NCBI RefSeq assembly: GCF_029909975.1
Contig: NZ_CP094516.1
Location: 992,001-1,056,000, forward strand
Source of the DNA: Bradyrhizobium sp. ISRA430
GTDB taxonomy: Bacteria; Pseudomonadota; Alphaproteobacteria; Rhizobiales; Xanthobacteraceae
Length of the DNA stretch: 64,000 bases
Reading direction: 5' to 3'
A program made the position numbers and the translations under genes. Every line of letters begins with the position of its first letter. The stretch's first letter is position 1. The notes under the pieces are model-generated. The model was not told the origin of the DNA. It did no database searches and saw only the letters and a program-made list of their open reading frames with translations. This document shows positions 47,517 to 54,931 of this stretch, one piece after another.

Positions 47517-48542
47517 TTACGCCATCACGCGCTGCGGCAGCAGCTCTGCGATCTGCACCGCATTCAGCGCCGCGCCCTTGAGGAGCTGATCCGCCGCCAC
47601 GAACATCGAGATCGAATGCCCTGAGGGATCGCTGAGGTCCTTGCGGATGCGGCCGACCAGGACGTCATCCTGGCCCGAGGCGTCGACCGGCATCGGGAAG
47701 TAGTTCTTGGCGCGGTCGTCGACGATCTTCACGCCAGGGGCCTGCGCCATGATCGCGCGGACCTGATCCTCAGTGATCGGCTTCTCGCATTCGAAGGTGA
47801 TGGCCTCACAATGGGCGCGCAGCACCGGCACGCGCACGCAGGTCACGCCGACCGCGATCTTCTCGTCCTCGAAGATCTTGCGGGTCTCCTTGATGACCTT
47901 GGTCTCTTCGTCGTTGTAGCCGGTCTCGGGATCAACGGCCGTGTTGTGGTTGAAGAGATTGAAGGCGTAGGGGTGCGGCATCACCTTGGGCGTATAGACC
48001 TGCCCGTTGAGATTGGCGCGGGTGGACTCAACAAGCTCGTCCATCGCCGCCGCGCCGGCGCCGCTGGCGGCCTGATAGGTCGAGATGATCACGCGCTTGA
48101 TGCGGTTCCTCTGGTGGATCGGCCAGAGCGGCACCAGCGCGGTGATGGCGGCGCAGTTCGGGTTGGCAATGATGCCCTTGTGGTCGCGGATGCGGTTCGC
48201 GTTGATCTCGGGGATCACCAGCGGCACGTTCGGGTCCATACGGAACGCCGAGGAGTTGTCGACCACGACCGCGCCGGACTTGACTGCGATCGGCGCGTAC
48301 TTCCTGGAAATGCCGCCGCCGGCGGAGAATAGGGCGATGTCGACGCCGTCGAAGGACCGCTCAGTGAGCTCCTCGATGATGACATCCTTGCCGCGGAACG
48401 ACACCGTCTTGCCGGCCGAGCGGGCGCTCGCCAGCGCCTTCAGCTTGCCGACGCGAAAGCCGCGCTTGTCCATGGTGGCGATGAATTCGGCGCCCACCGC
48501 ACCGGTGACGCCGACAATCGCGACGACGGGATCGTTACTCAC
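47517..48542 (-). CDS. asd: Aspartate-semialdehyde dehydrogenase
   Basis: 341 residues from a GTG at 48540-48542. That start is preceded by GGAGGAGAAA, a strong Shine-Dalgarno; the ATG 12 nt further up overlaps the site itself and is unlikely. Rossmann motif VAIVGVTGAVGAEF, active-site Cys in NPNCAAIT, substrate Arg/His region CVRVPVLRAHCEAITFECE. The enzyme reduces aspartyl phosphate, the branch point to lysine, methionine, threonine and isoleucine. A threonine-rich leader peptide and terminator lie directly upstream, indicating attenuation. The PepSY gene lies farther upstream on the same strand. Confidence 0.95.
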   Translation of the reverse strand: MSNDPVVAIVGVTGAVGAEFIATMDKRGFRVGKLKALASARSAGKTVSFRGKDVIIEELTERSFDGVDIALFSAGGGISRKYAPIAVKSGAVVVDNSSAFRMDPNVPLVIPEINANRIRDHKGIIANPNCAAITALVPLWPIHQRNRIKRVIISTYQAASGAGAAAMDELVESTRANLNGQVYTPKVMPHPYAFNLFNHNTAVDPETGYNDEETKVIKETRKIFEDEKIAVGVTCVRVPVLRAHCEAITFECEKPITEDQVRAIMAQAPGVKIVDDRAKNYFPMPVDASGQDDVLVGRIRKDLSDPSGHSISMFVAADQLLKGAALNAVQIAELLPQRVMA

Positions 48543-48569
48543 TTTCTCCTCCATTGAGCTGCAGACAAC

Positions 48570-48601
48570 AAAAAAGCCCCGGACCATCGAGGGCGGGGCT
48601 T
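48570..48601 (-). terminator. Attenuator terminator in the asd leader
   Basis: Minus strand: AAGCCCCG (arm), 12-nt loop, CGGGGCTT (arm), continuing into TTTTTTG. The stem ends 28 nt before the asd start codon and begins 28 nt after the leader peptide stop. A C-G-G-G-G-C stretch in leader codons 15-17 is complementary to the GCCCCG in its first arm and could form an antiterminator. Confidence 0.85.
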
Positions 48602-48629
48602 CGGTAGAGCTGATGCGTTCAGTCGACGA

Positions 48630-48701
48630 CTACGCGCGCACGCCTCCCCGGGCCCCGAAGGCCGTGGTGGTTTTGGTCGTGCGTTTCGTGATCGTGAACA
48701 T
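48630..48701 (-). CDS. Threonine-rich leader peptide of asd
   Basis: A 23-codon frame that starts MFTITKRTTKTTT and ends at TAG (48630-48632). It has seven Thr codons (ACG or ACC) and one Ile within the first 13 positions. A promoter ends only 8 nt before its ATG, so the message would be leaderless. The intrinsic terminator and asd follow. The arrangement matches amino-acid leader peptides such as thrL: stalling at Thr codons under threonyl-tRNA shortage should favour an antiterminator. Lys codons at 6 and 10 may add sensitivity to lysine. Function is inference from architecture; no homologue search was made. Confidence 0.82.
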   Translation of the reverse strand: MFTITKRTTKTTTAFGARGGVRA

Positions 48702-48709
48702 GGCGGCGA

Positions 48710-48738
48710 CTTATGCGGGAGAGTTTTGCGCGCGTCAA
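48710..48738 (-). promoter_or_regulatory. Promoter of the asd leader transcript
   Basis: Minus strand TTGACG (48738 to 48733), 17-nt spacer, CATAAG (48715 to 48710). The predicted start falls at or near the A of the leader ATG at 48701. The -35 box lies about 40 nt after the PepSY stop codon. Confidence 0.7.
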
Positions 48739-48779
48739 TGGCCTTTCGGGGGGATTGTGGCCGCGGGCGGGACCTGCCG

Positions 48780-49385
48780 CTATTTGGTCCGGGCACCCGG
48801 AGGCTCGAGGATGACCTCCTTGAGATCGTCGCCGCTGATGACGACGATCGCGAAATTCAGCCGGCCGCGCTCACGCACGAGCCCGCCGCTGATCGCCTTG
48901 CCGGACGCCGCGCGCTCGGCGACGCGCACGGCATCCGCGAGGCGGTGCCGGATCGCGCCAAGCGCTGCGAGGTTGTTGCGATCCTCCGCGTCGAGTTGGG
49001 TCAGGGGCAGGGCGGCTTCGCCGCCGATGACTTCGCCGGTCGCGGCATTGATGGTGTGCCGCCAGATGCGGTCGTTGTGCAGGGTCTTCACCCGGTAGAC
49101 CGGCACGCCCGAGGCGCCGTCGAAGCTCACATCGGCCGTGGTCGCGCCGGCATGCCGTGCTTCGGCGATCGTCATGGCCTGACTCAGCGAGATCGTGGAG
49201 CTACGGAAGCGCTCGATCTCGCGGCTGACCTCTTGACGGTCGGCCTCGGCGTCACCGTCCGTTTCGTTGTGAAGGGCGGCGGGCGTGCCGCTGGTCGTGA
49301 CGATCGCGCGCGCCGGCGCCGCAACGAGCAGCGCCGCCAGAGCGATCGCAAACAATTGCCACGAAGTTCGTCTGGCTGTCGTCAT
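48780..49385 (-). CDS. Secreted PepSY-domain protein
   Basis: 201 residues. Signal peptide 1-27 (ending APARAIV). The rest holds two PepSY-like units: ISLSQAMTIAEARHAGATTADVSFDGASGVPVYRVKTL with the NAATGEVIGGE closure, and LAALGAIRHRLADAVRVAERAASGKAISGGLVRERGRLNFAIVVI. PepSY domains are thought to inhibit or chaperone secreted proteins. The upstream region carries an operator-like palindrome within a good promoter (49564-49594), so a TetR-type regulator may control it. asd lies downstream. Confidence 0.85.
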   Translation of the reverse strand: MTTARRTSWQLFAIALAALLVAAPARAIVTTSGTPAALHNETDGDAEADRQEVSREIERFRSSTISLSQAMTIAEARHAGATTADVSFDGASGVPVYRVKTLHNDRIWRHTINAATGEVIGGEAALPLTQLDAEDRNNLAALGAIRHRLADAVRVAERAASGKAISGGLVRERGRLNFAIVVISGDDLKEVILEPPGARTK

Positions 49386-49433
49386 CCTCGAATCCTCGCC
49401 GCCGGGCGGGCCGCATCATACACCAAACAAGAC

Positions 49434-49462
49434 GCGGCCGACCTTGGGCATCGGTCGGCCGC
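49434..49462 (-). terminator. Stem-loop in the 5' region of the PepSY gene
   Basis: Perfect 10-bp stem GCGGCCGACC / GGTCGGCCGC with a 9-nt loop. On the minus strand it is followed by GTCTTGTTTGG. It lies between the operator promoter and the PepSY start, so it may end the TetR transcript or attenuate the PepSY message. Confidence 0.6.
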
Positions 49463-49563
49463 GGAGCGTCGCAACGGGCCGGAGCTCGTCGCGGCGATCG
49501 AAGTCTGAAAGGCGGTGCGGACCCTTTGGGGCTGGTGAAACGGGTCCGTACCTGCTTATAATG

Positions 49564-49594
49564 AAACCATACCGTATCGTTTTATTTTAGTCAA
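49564..49594 (-). promoter_or_regulatory. TetR-type operator 1 overlapping a promoter
   Basis: Palindrome AAACCATACCGTATCGTTT at 49564-49582 (8 of 9 pairs symmetric). On the minus strand the promoter TTGACT-N17-TATGGT (49594 to 49566) overlaps it completely, directing transcription to the PepSY gene. A near-identical copy lies at 51786-51804. Confidence 0.75.
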
Positions 49595-49643
49595 CGACCG
49601 GAGCGTCGTGCCGTGTGGATAGATCGCGGAGCTCACGCAATTG

Positions 49644-50396
49644 TCAGCGGGACGGGCGCCGTCGTGCGTTGGCCTTGCCCGCGCCTTGAATGCGGTCCGC
49701 GGGCCCCAGCGCGCCGGTCAGGAACAGCCTGATCGCCGCCCGCATGCGCTTTTCGGCCGACTTGATCTCGAGCGGCATGCCAAATGTCGCCATGCGATGG
49801 GTGTGACCGACGACGACATCGAGAAACACCTCAGCCGCGATGGTGGTGTCCTCGACGTCGAGAGCGCCCTGCGTCACGAGGTGATCGAAGAAGCGCGCCG
49901 TCGTGGCGACGGCTTTCAGCCAGCCTTCCTCCTTGCCGAGCTTGGCAATGTCGGGGAAGTTGATGGCCTGTGACGTCATCATGCGGCTGAAGGCCATGGC
50001 GTCGGGGCCGCAGGTGAACGTCAGCATCTCCCGCCCGACCTCGACCAGCCGCTGCTCGACCGAGATGTCCGAGGAGCTGCCGAACTGGGTTTCGGCTGCC
50101 GCGGACAGCGGGGCAAGCCAGCGGTCGATTTCGCGCCTTAGCACGGCCGTGAACAGCCCGCGCTTGTCGCCGTAACGGGAATAGACGGTGGGCTTGCTGA
50201 CGCGGGCCGCTTCCGCGACCGCATCGAGCGAGGTTGCGTCAAAGCCGCGGTCCAGGAACAGGCGGGTGGCGACCTCGATCAGGCGCTGATCGCGCTCGAG
50301 CGCGGCGCTCTTCGTCGGCCGGCCGCCGCGCGATTTCGGCACCTCGCGTCTTACGGAGCGCGTTGGCGTTCTTGTCTTGGTCGCAGTCAATCCCAT
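49644..50396 (-). CDS. TetR/AcrR-family transcriptional regulator
   Basis: 250 residues (252 if a TTG two codons earlier is used). After a basic tail (RTPTRSVRREVPKSRGGRPTKS) the TetR helix-turn-helix is RLIEVATRLFLDRGFDATSLDAVAEAARVSKPTVYSRYGDKRGLFTAV. The C-terminal ligand domain is poorly conserved, as usual, and includes LTFCGGPDAMAF-like sequence (LTFTCGPDAMAF). The gene follows the patatin gene by 124 nt on the same strand. Two palindromes of the right size for a TetR dimer lie near by (49564 and 51786), which suggests autoregulation and control of the neighbours. Confidence 0.92.
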   Translation of the reverse strand: MGLTATKTRTPTRSVRREVPKSRGGRPTKSAALERDQRLIEVATRLFLDRGFDATSLDAVAEAARVSKPTVYSRYGDKRGLFTAVLRREIDRWLAPLSAAAETQFGSSSDISVEQRLVEVGREMLTFTCGPDAMAFSRMMTSQAINFPDIAKLGKEEGWLKAVATTARFFDHLVTQGALDVEDTTIAAEVFLDVVVGHTHRMATFGMPLEIKSAEKRMRAAIRLFLTGALGPADRIQGAGKANARRRPSR

Positions 50397-50526
50397 GCCC
50401 AATGATTCCTGCGCGTTCCCAATGTCGTCATTCGCTCTATATCGCGCAGGGACGGGGGCGTCATCGCGAATCTGGCCGAATTGGCCGTATCGTCAACGGT
50501 TTCGAAAGGGCGCCGTTCCCCGGTGG

Positions 50527-51729
50527 TCACGGCAGCGTCGAGGTCCAGGCCTGACCGCTTGCTGCCTTCTCATATCCATACTGATACAGCGCGCGCATGT
50601 AGGCGGTATCGAACCCTTCCGAGGGCGGCGCTGGATAGTCGCGCTCGATATAGGACAGATGGAAGCCCAGCCGGTTGCGTTTGGCGAAGTCGTAGGTCGA
50701 GAAGATGATCGAACGGGTCTGCGACTGGGTGATCGACGACAGGCTGCGCGAGGCGACATCGATGGTGCTGTTCGACACGAGCTCGAAGTTTCGTTCGATC
50801 TTCTTGTTGACGAGGATGTAGATGTCCATCCTCGCGTTGCCGGGCAGGCGTCCCTGGAAGAGCAGGGCTTCCGGCAGCGTCAGCACCGGCGCTGTCACGC
50901 CGCCGTCGACATGCATCTCCTGAAACCGCCGGCCCCGGCCCTCGGCTTCGATCAGGATGGGCGGAAACACCAGGGGAATGCTGGCGGAGGCCGCCATCAC
51001 GTCGCGAAACAGGTGCAGCGCTTCGGGCGTGCCGACCGCGGCGATCTTGCCCATGTCCCAGATGGCAGTCCGCTGGGTATCGAGATCGGTCGTCACGACC
51101 AGCAGTTTCCGGCCCTTGGCATTTTCGTGTGCGACCTGCATGAGGATCTCCGGCCCGACATAGCGGGCCACCAACTCGCGCAGCCGCTTATTGCCGAACA
51201 GGCCGGATCCGAACAGCACCCGGATGATGCTGGGATCATTCAAAAGGCTCTCCGCGATGCCGCTGGTGTAGACCTCCCGCAGCGTGTCGTCGTACTGGGG
51301 CCCGAGGAATGCAAACGGCGCGATCAGGCCGCCGGTGCTGACGCCGGAGACGACCGAGAAGGTGGGACGGGTGCCGGCCCTGCTCCAACCGTTCAGCACG
51401 CCAACGCCATAAGCGCCGTCGGCGCCGCCGCCGGAGAGCGCCAGATAGGTTCGGCTCGCGGCGTTATACTCTTTTTCGAAGCTGAATTTCGTGATGGGCT
51501 CGTCGGCGTAGCGCCGCAAGCCGTCGATGTCGAGGACGCGTGAGGTGCTGGCCTCGGCCGCGGTGTAGGGCGTCCGCGGCAGGGAGGTGCAGGCGGTCAG
51601 CGCGACGCTGCACGCCACCGCTGCCGACGCGAACAAGCGAGAGGCAGTCAGTTTGATCCAGTCACCGGAGGCGATGGGCACATCAGTCGAGTGTGAAGAG
51701 GAATGCATGGGTTGGCGGCGGGAGATCAC
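50527..51729 (-). CDS. Patatin-like phospholipase lipoprotein
   Basis: 400 residues. Signal peptide with a lipobox-like VALTAC at residues 42-47 (C47 lipidated). Patatin motifs: oxyanion LSGGGADGAYGVG, nucleophile GVSTGG (S131), and catalytic D-G in MHVDGGVTAPVL. The C-terminal 130 residues contain RSLSSITQSQTRSIIFSTYDFAKRNR. Start at GTG 51729 or ATG 51708; neither has a clear ribosome site. An operator-promoter lies 57-85 nt upstream and the TetR gene follows, so they form a regulated operon. It likely hydrolyses lipid esters in the envelope. Confidence 0.9.
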   Translation of the reverse strand: MISRRQPMHSSSHSTDVPIASGDWIKLTASRLFASAAVACSVALTACTSLPRTPYTAAEASTSRVLDIDGLRRYADEPITKFSFEKEYNAASRTYLALSGGGADGAYGVGVLNGWSRAGTRPTFSVVSGVSTGGLIAPFAFLGPQYDDTLREVYTSGIAESLLNDPSIIRVLFGSGLFGNKRLRELVARYVGPEILMQVAHENAKGRKLLVVTTDLDTQRTAIWDMGKIAAVGTPEALHLFRDVMAASASIPLVFPPILIEAEGRGRRFQEMHVDGGVTAPVLTLPEALLFQGRLPGNARMDIYILVNKKIERNFELVSNSTIDVASRSLSSITQSQTRSIIFSTYDFAKRNRLGFHLSYIERDYPAPPSEGFDTAYMRALYQYGYEKAASGQAWTSTLP

Positions 51730-51785
51730 GCAAATGCTGCCGCGGTCAGCGTCGCCGCGGTGTCTCGTCCAGCCCCCTTTTGATA

Positions 51786-51814
51786 AAACTATACTGTATC
51801 GTTTTATTTAACAA
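51786..51814 (-). promoter_or_regulatory. TetR-type operator 2 overlapping a promoter
   Basis: Palindrome AAACTATACTGTATCGTTT at 51786-51804, differing from operator 1 only at its spacer positions 5 and 10. The following bases TATTT are shared too. On the minus strand, TTGTTA (51814 to 51809) and TAGTTT (51791 to 51786) with a 17-nt gap form a promoter toward the patatin gene. Confidence 0.75.
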
Positions 51815-51942
51815 GCCGCCGTGTTCCCCAAGTCTGCGATAACAAGTCTGCGATAAATTGTGTCCCAGCTTGGGGCAGAGGCCGCTCCAACGGCGTCTCG
51901 GGCGGGTTGATTGGCTTCTCTCGACACGCAATAAGCACCGCC

Positions 51943-53076
51943 ATGAGTCTCCCCAATCATTTCGAGTTGCTCGCCACCGATGGCGCCGCGCGTACCGGCC
52001 GCCTGACCACGCCGCACGGCGTGGTGCGGACGCCCACCTTCATGCCGGTCGGCACCGCCGGCGCGATGAAGGGCATGCACTGGCGCGAGGTGCGCGATGC
52101 CGGCGCCGACATCGTGCTCGGCAACACCTACCACCTGATGCTGCGTCCTGGCGCCGAGCGCATTGCGGCGCTCGGAGGCTTGCAGAGGTTTACCGGCTGG
52201 AACGGGCCGATGCTCACGGATTCCGGCGGCTTCCAGGTGATGTCGCTGTCCGACCTGCGCAGGGTCAGCGAGAAGGCCGTGACGTTCCGCTCGCATATCG
52301 ACGGCGCCAAGGTGGAGCTGTCACCTGAACGCTCGATCGAGGTGCAGCGCTTCCTCGGCTCCGACATCGCCATGCAGATGGACGAATGCGTGCGGCTGCC
52401 GGCCGAGCGCGACGACATCGATCGCGCGATGCGATTGTCGCTGCGCTGGGCCGAACGCTCCAAGCGTGCCTTCGAGAGCGCACCCGACGGTTACATGCTG
52501 TTCGGCATCGTACAGGGCGGCGACATACCGCAACTCCGTCACGCCAGCACGCAGGGCCTCGTCGAAATCGGATTTCACGGCTATGCGATCGGCGGCCTTG
52601 CCGTCGGCGAACCGCAACAGGTGATGCTGGCGATGATCGATGAGACGGCACCGGCGCTGCCATCCGACCGGCCGCGCTACCTCATGGGCGTCGGCACGCC
52701 GGACGACATTCTCGAAGCGGTGAAGCGCGGCGTCGACATGTTCGATTGCGTGATGCCGACGCGCAATGGCCGGCATGGCGTCGCCTTCACGCGCTTCGGC
52801 CAGGTCAACCTGCGCAATGCGCGCCACGCCGACGATTCCCGTCCTCTGGATGAAGAGAGCTCATGGCCGGCGACGCGCAACTATGCGCGCGCCTATCTCC
52901 ACCATCTCGTCAAGGCGGGCGAGACGCTGGGAGCGATGCTGCTGTCCGAGATCAATGTCGCTTACTACCAGTTCCTGATGCAGGGCATCAGGGACGCGAT
53001 CTCACACGGAAAGTTCGAAGAATTCTATCAGCGTACGCGCGAGGACTGGGCGAGGGGCGACATCGCCCCGCGCTAG
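51943..53076 (+). CDS. tgt: Queuine tRNA-ribosyltransferase (tRNA-guanine transglycosylase), zinc site lost
   Basis: 377 residues, start [10 protein letters not shown] (51943). The catalytic Asp lies in [12 protein letters not shown], the second in [15 protein letters not shown], and [12 protein letters not shown] is present. It exchanges guanine for preQ1 at position 34 of tRNAs. The structural zinc site of Tgt is C-x-C-x-x-C plus His; here residues 306-311 read SSWPAT before [11 protein letters not shown], so all three Cys are replaced while the His is kept. The gene belongs to the queuosine pathway with queA at 46.3 kb. The zinc-ribbon gene on the opposite strand overlaps its end by 4 nt. 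Confidence 0.94.
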   Translation: MSLPNHFELLATDGAARTGRLTTPHGVVRTPTFMPVGTAGAMKGMHWREVRDAGADIVLGNTYHLMLRPGAERIAALGGLQRFTGWNGPMLTDSGGFQVMSLSDLRRVSEKAVTFRSHIDGAKVELSPERSIEVQRFLGSDIAMQMDECVRLPAERDDIDRAMRLSLRWAERSKRAFESAPDGYMLFGIVQGGDIPQLRHASTQGLVEIGFHGYAIGGLAVGEPQQVMLAMIDETAPALPSDRPRYLMGVGTPDDILEAVKRGVDMFDCVMPTRNGRHGVAFTRFGQVNLRNARHADDSRPLDEESSWPATRNYARAYLHHLVKAGETLGAMLLSEINVAYYQFLMQGIRDAISHGKFEEFYQRTREDWARGDIAPR

Positions 53077-53291
53077 TTGCACGTAAACCGCGATTTGACG
53101 GCGTGCTTGGTCACGAAGCCATAGCCGCAGGTGTCGCAAGTCCAGAGATAGCTGATCACGTGGTCCGAGACATAGGCAGAAGCTTCGGCGGCGACCATCG
53201 AGTCGGCGCAGACGGGACAGGTGGGCAACTCGCTGCAACGCGGATAGCGGTTCAGCGCGACGGTCGACAACACTTCAGCAACTGCTGACAT
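53073..53291 (-). CDS. Small zinc-ribbon-like protein
   Basis: 72 residues. It has two C-x-x-C pairs, CPVCADSM and [13 protein letters not shown], typical of zinc ribbons, plus two single cysteines. The N-terminal helix is [18 protein letters not shown]. Function is unknown; similar small proteins are frequent in Bradyrhizobium. It is convergent with tgt with a 4-nt overlap. Confidence 0.75.
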   Translation of the reverse strand: MSAVAEVLSTVALNRYPRCSELPTCPVCADSMVAAEASAYVSDHVISYLWTCDTCGYGFVTKHAVKSRFTCN

Positions 53292-53514
53292 CGTGGTGAC
53301 CTCCCTGCTTTAAGGCCTAAGTCTAACATAAGCAGAATCAGTTGACGAGGTCGCAACACAAATACGTTGGTTTTCTAATATCTGCAGCTCACGCGATTTT
53401 GCGATGCAGCGTATTTAACATGTGCCGCATTGCCGCTTGCGTGTCGCCATAAGCTGTCTGTAACTGCGCGAAAGCTGCGATCAGAGCGCGAATTGTTGTC
53501 ACAGGGAGTTCATC

Positions 53515-54492
53515 ATGGACGCACCGTCCACCACGGGTGCAGCGCACCAACCCGGCCGCGGCCGGGTCTACGATTCGATCGTCGAGGCCTTTGGCGATAC
53601 GCCGATCGTGCGACTGCGCCGCCTGCCGGGCATGCACGGCGTGAACGCGACCATTTTGGCAAAACTTGAATATTTTAATCCGGCTGCGAGCGTGAAGGAT
53701 CGCATCGGCGCGGCGATGATCATCGCGATGGAGAAGGCCGGTATCATCAAGCCGGACACCGTGCTGATCGAACCGACCTCGGGCAACACCGGCATCGCGC
53801 TCGCTTTCGTCGCCGCCTCGCGCGGCTATCGCCTCAAGCTGGTGATGCCGGAATCCATGTCGATCGAGCGACGCAAGATGCTGGCGTTCCTCGGTGCGGA
53901 GCTGGTGCTGACGCCGGCCGCTCAGGGCATGAACGGCGCGATCGCCGCCGCGGAAGAACTGCTTAAGACAACGCCGAACTCGGTGATGCCGCAGCAGTTC
54001 AAGAACCTCGCCAATCCCGAAGTGCACCGCCGCACCACCGCGGAGGAAATCTGGAACGACACCGGCGGCAACATCGATATTTTCGTCGCCGGTGTCGGCA
54101 CCGGCGGCACCATCACCGGCGTCGGCCAGGTGCTCAAGCCGCGCAAGCCCTCGTTGCGGGTGGTCGCCGTCGAGCCTGAGGAAAGTCCCGTGCTGTCGGG
54201 CGGTCAGCACAGCCCGCACAAGATCCAGGGTATCGGCGCCGGCTTCGTTCCCGAGATTCTCGACCGCTCCGTGATCGACGAGATCGTGAAGATCAACTCC
54301 ACGACAGCCATCGATGCCTCGCGGGCGCTGGCGCGGCACGAAGGCATCCCGGGCGGCATCTCCTCGGGCGCTGCAATTGCCGCCGCGCTCCAGATCGGCA
54401 AGCGACCGGAAGCTGCGGGAAAAACTATCCTGGCGGTGGTACCGTCCTTCTCCGAGCGCTATCTTTCGACGGCGCTGTTTGAGGGGATCTAG
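53515..54492 (+). CDS. cysK: Cysteine synthase A
   Basis: 325 residues with the PLP lysine K61 in [12 protein letters not shown], the TSGNTG substrate loop, and the phosphate loop [16 protein letters not shown]. The C-terminal motif [13 protein letters not shown] is typical. It makes cysteine from O-acetylserine and sulfide. The ribosome site CACAGGGAGTTCATC precedes the ATG. The small BrnA-like gene follows after 2 nt. Confidence 0.95.
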   Translation: MDAPSTTGAAHQPGRGRVYDSIVEAFGDTPIVRLRRLPGMHGVNATILAKLEYFNPAASVKDRIGAAMIIAMEKAGIIKPDTVLIEPTSGNTGIALAFVAASRGYRLKLVMPESMSIERRKMLAFLGAELVLTPAAQGMNGAIAAAEELLKTTPNSVMPQQFKNLANPEVHRRTTAEEIWNDTGGNIDIFVAGVGTGGTITGVGQVLKPRKPSLRVVAVEPEESPVLSGGQHSPHKIQGIGAGFVPEILDRSVIDEIVKINSTTAIDASRALARHEGIPGGISSGAAIAAALQIGKRPEAAGKTILAVVPSFSERYLSTALFEGI

Positions 54493-54494
54493 AC

Positions 54495-54734
54495 ATGGCG
54501 GATCAACCGAGGCGGCCGCGGACACTGGCCGATGCCAGGACTGAGGCTGAGGCTGCGTTCAAGAAGGTGACCGCCAAGGTCGCCGAGGCGCCGCCGAAGA
54601 AGAACGTAGCACCCGGCGTCAGGGAGCAGGTCACGCTGCGCATCGACCAGGACGTGCTCGAGTTCTTCCAGGCGGCCGGTCCCGGCTGGCAGGACCGGAT
54701 CAACGAGGCGCTGCGCAAGGCGGCGGGGAAGTAG
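54495..54734 (+). CDS. BrnA-like (DUF4415) antitoxin-type protein, no toxin partner seen
   Basis: 79 residues. The C-terminal part VTLRIDQDVLEFFQAAGPGWQDRINEALRKA is the ribbon-helix-helix of BrnA antitoxins. The N-terminal half is Ala/Lys/Arg-rich. BrnA proteins usually pair with BrnT just upstream; here cysK lies 2 nt upstream and no BrnT is seen within several kb. A regulatory role outside toxin-antitoxin action is possible. Confidence 0.85.
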   Translation: MADQPRRPRTLADARTEAEAAFKKVTAKVAEAPPKKNVAPGVREQVTLRIDQDVLEFFQAAGPGWQDRINEALRKAAGK

Positions 54735-54759
54735 CATTCGGCCGTGCTCAGTGTTTGAC

Positions 54760-54876
54760 CCTCCTCCTGAGGAGCGCGCCTTTTGCGCGCGTCTCGAAGG
54801 ATGAAGGCCAACGCCGCGAGAGCTGGGCCTTCATGGTTCGAAACGGCGCTTGCGCGCCTCCTCACCATGAGGGACG
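54760..54876. repeat. Interspersed repeat, second copy in opposite orientation
   Basis: CTCCTCCTGAGGAGCGCG, GCGTCTCGAAGGATGAAGGCC, GGGCCTTCATGGTTCGAAACG and CGCCTCCTCACCATGAGGGACG share blocks with the element at 46180-46310, in reverse order and orientation. Confidence 0.65.
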
Positions 54877-54879
54877 AAA

Positions 54880-54909
54880 GAAAAAAGCCCGGCGTGAGCC
54901 GGGCTTTTT
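54880..54909. terminator. Bidirectional intrinsic terminator
   Basis: AAAAAAGCCCGGC-GTGA-GCCGGGCTTTTTC: an 8-bp GC stem flanked by A-run and T-run, between the plus-strand BrnA-like gene and the minus-strand caspase-like gene. Confidence 0.9.
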
Positions 54910-54931
54910 CATTTTGAAACTGGCTCGTGCC

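Noticed and set aside
48543-48554. ATG 12 nt upstream as asd start
   Set aside because: It lies inside the GGAGGAGAAA ribosome site of the GTG start; translation from it would lack its own site.
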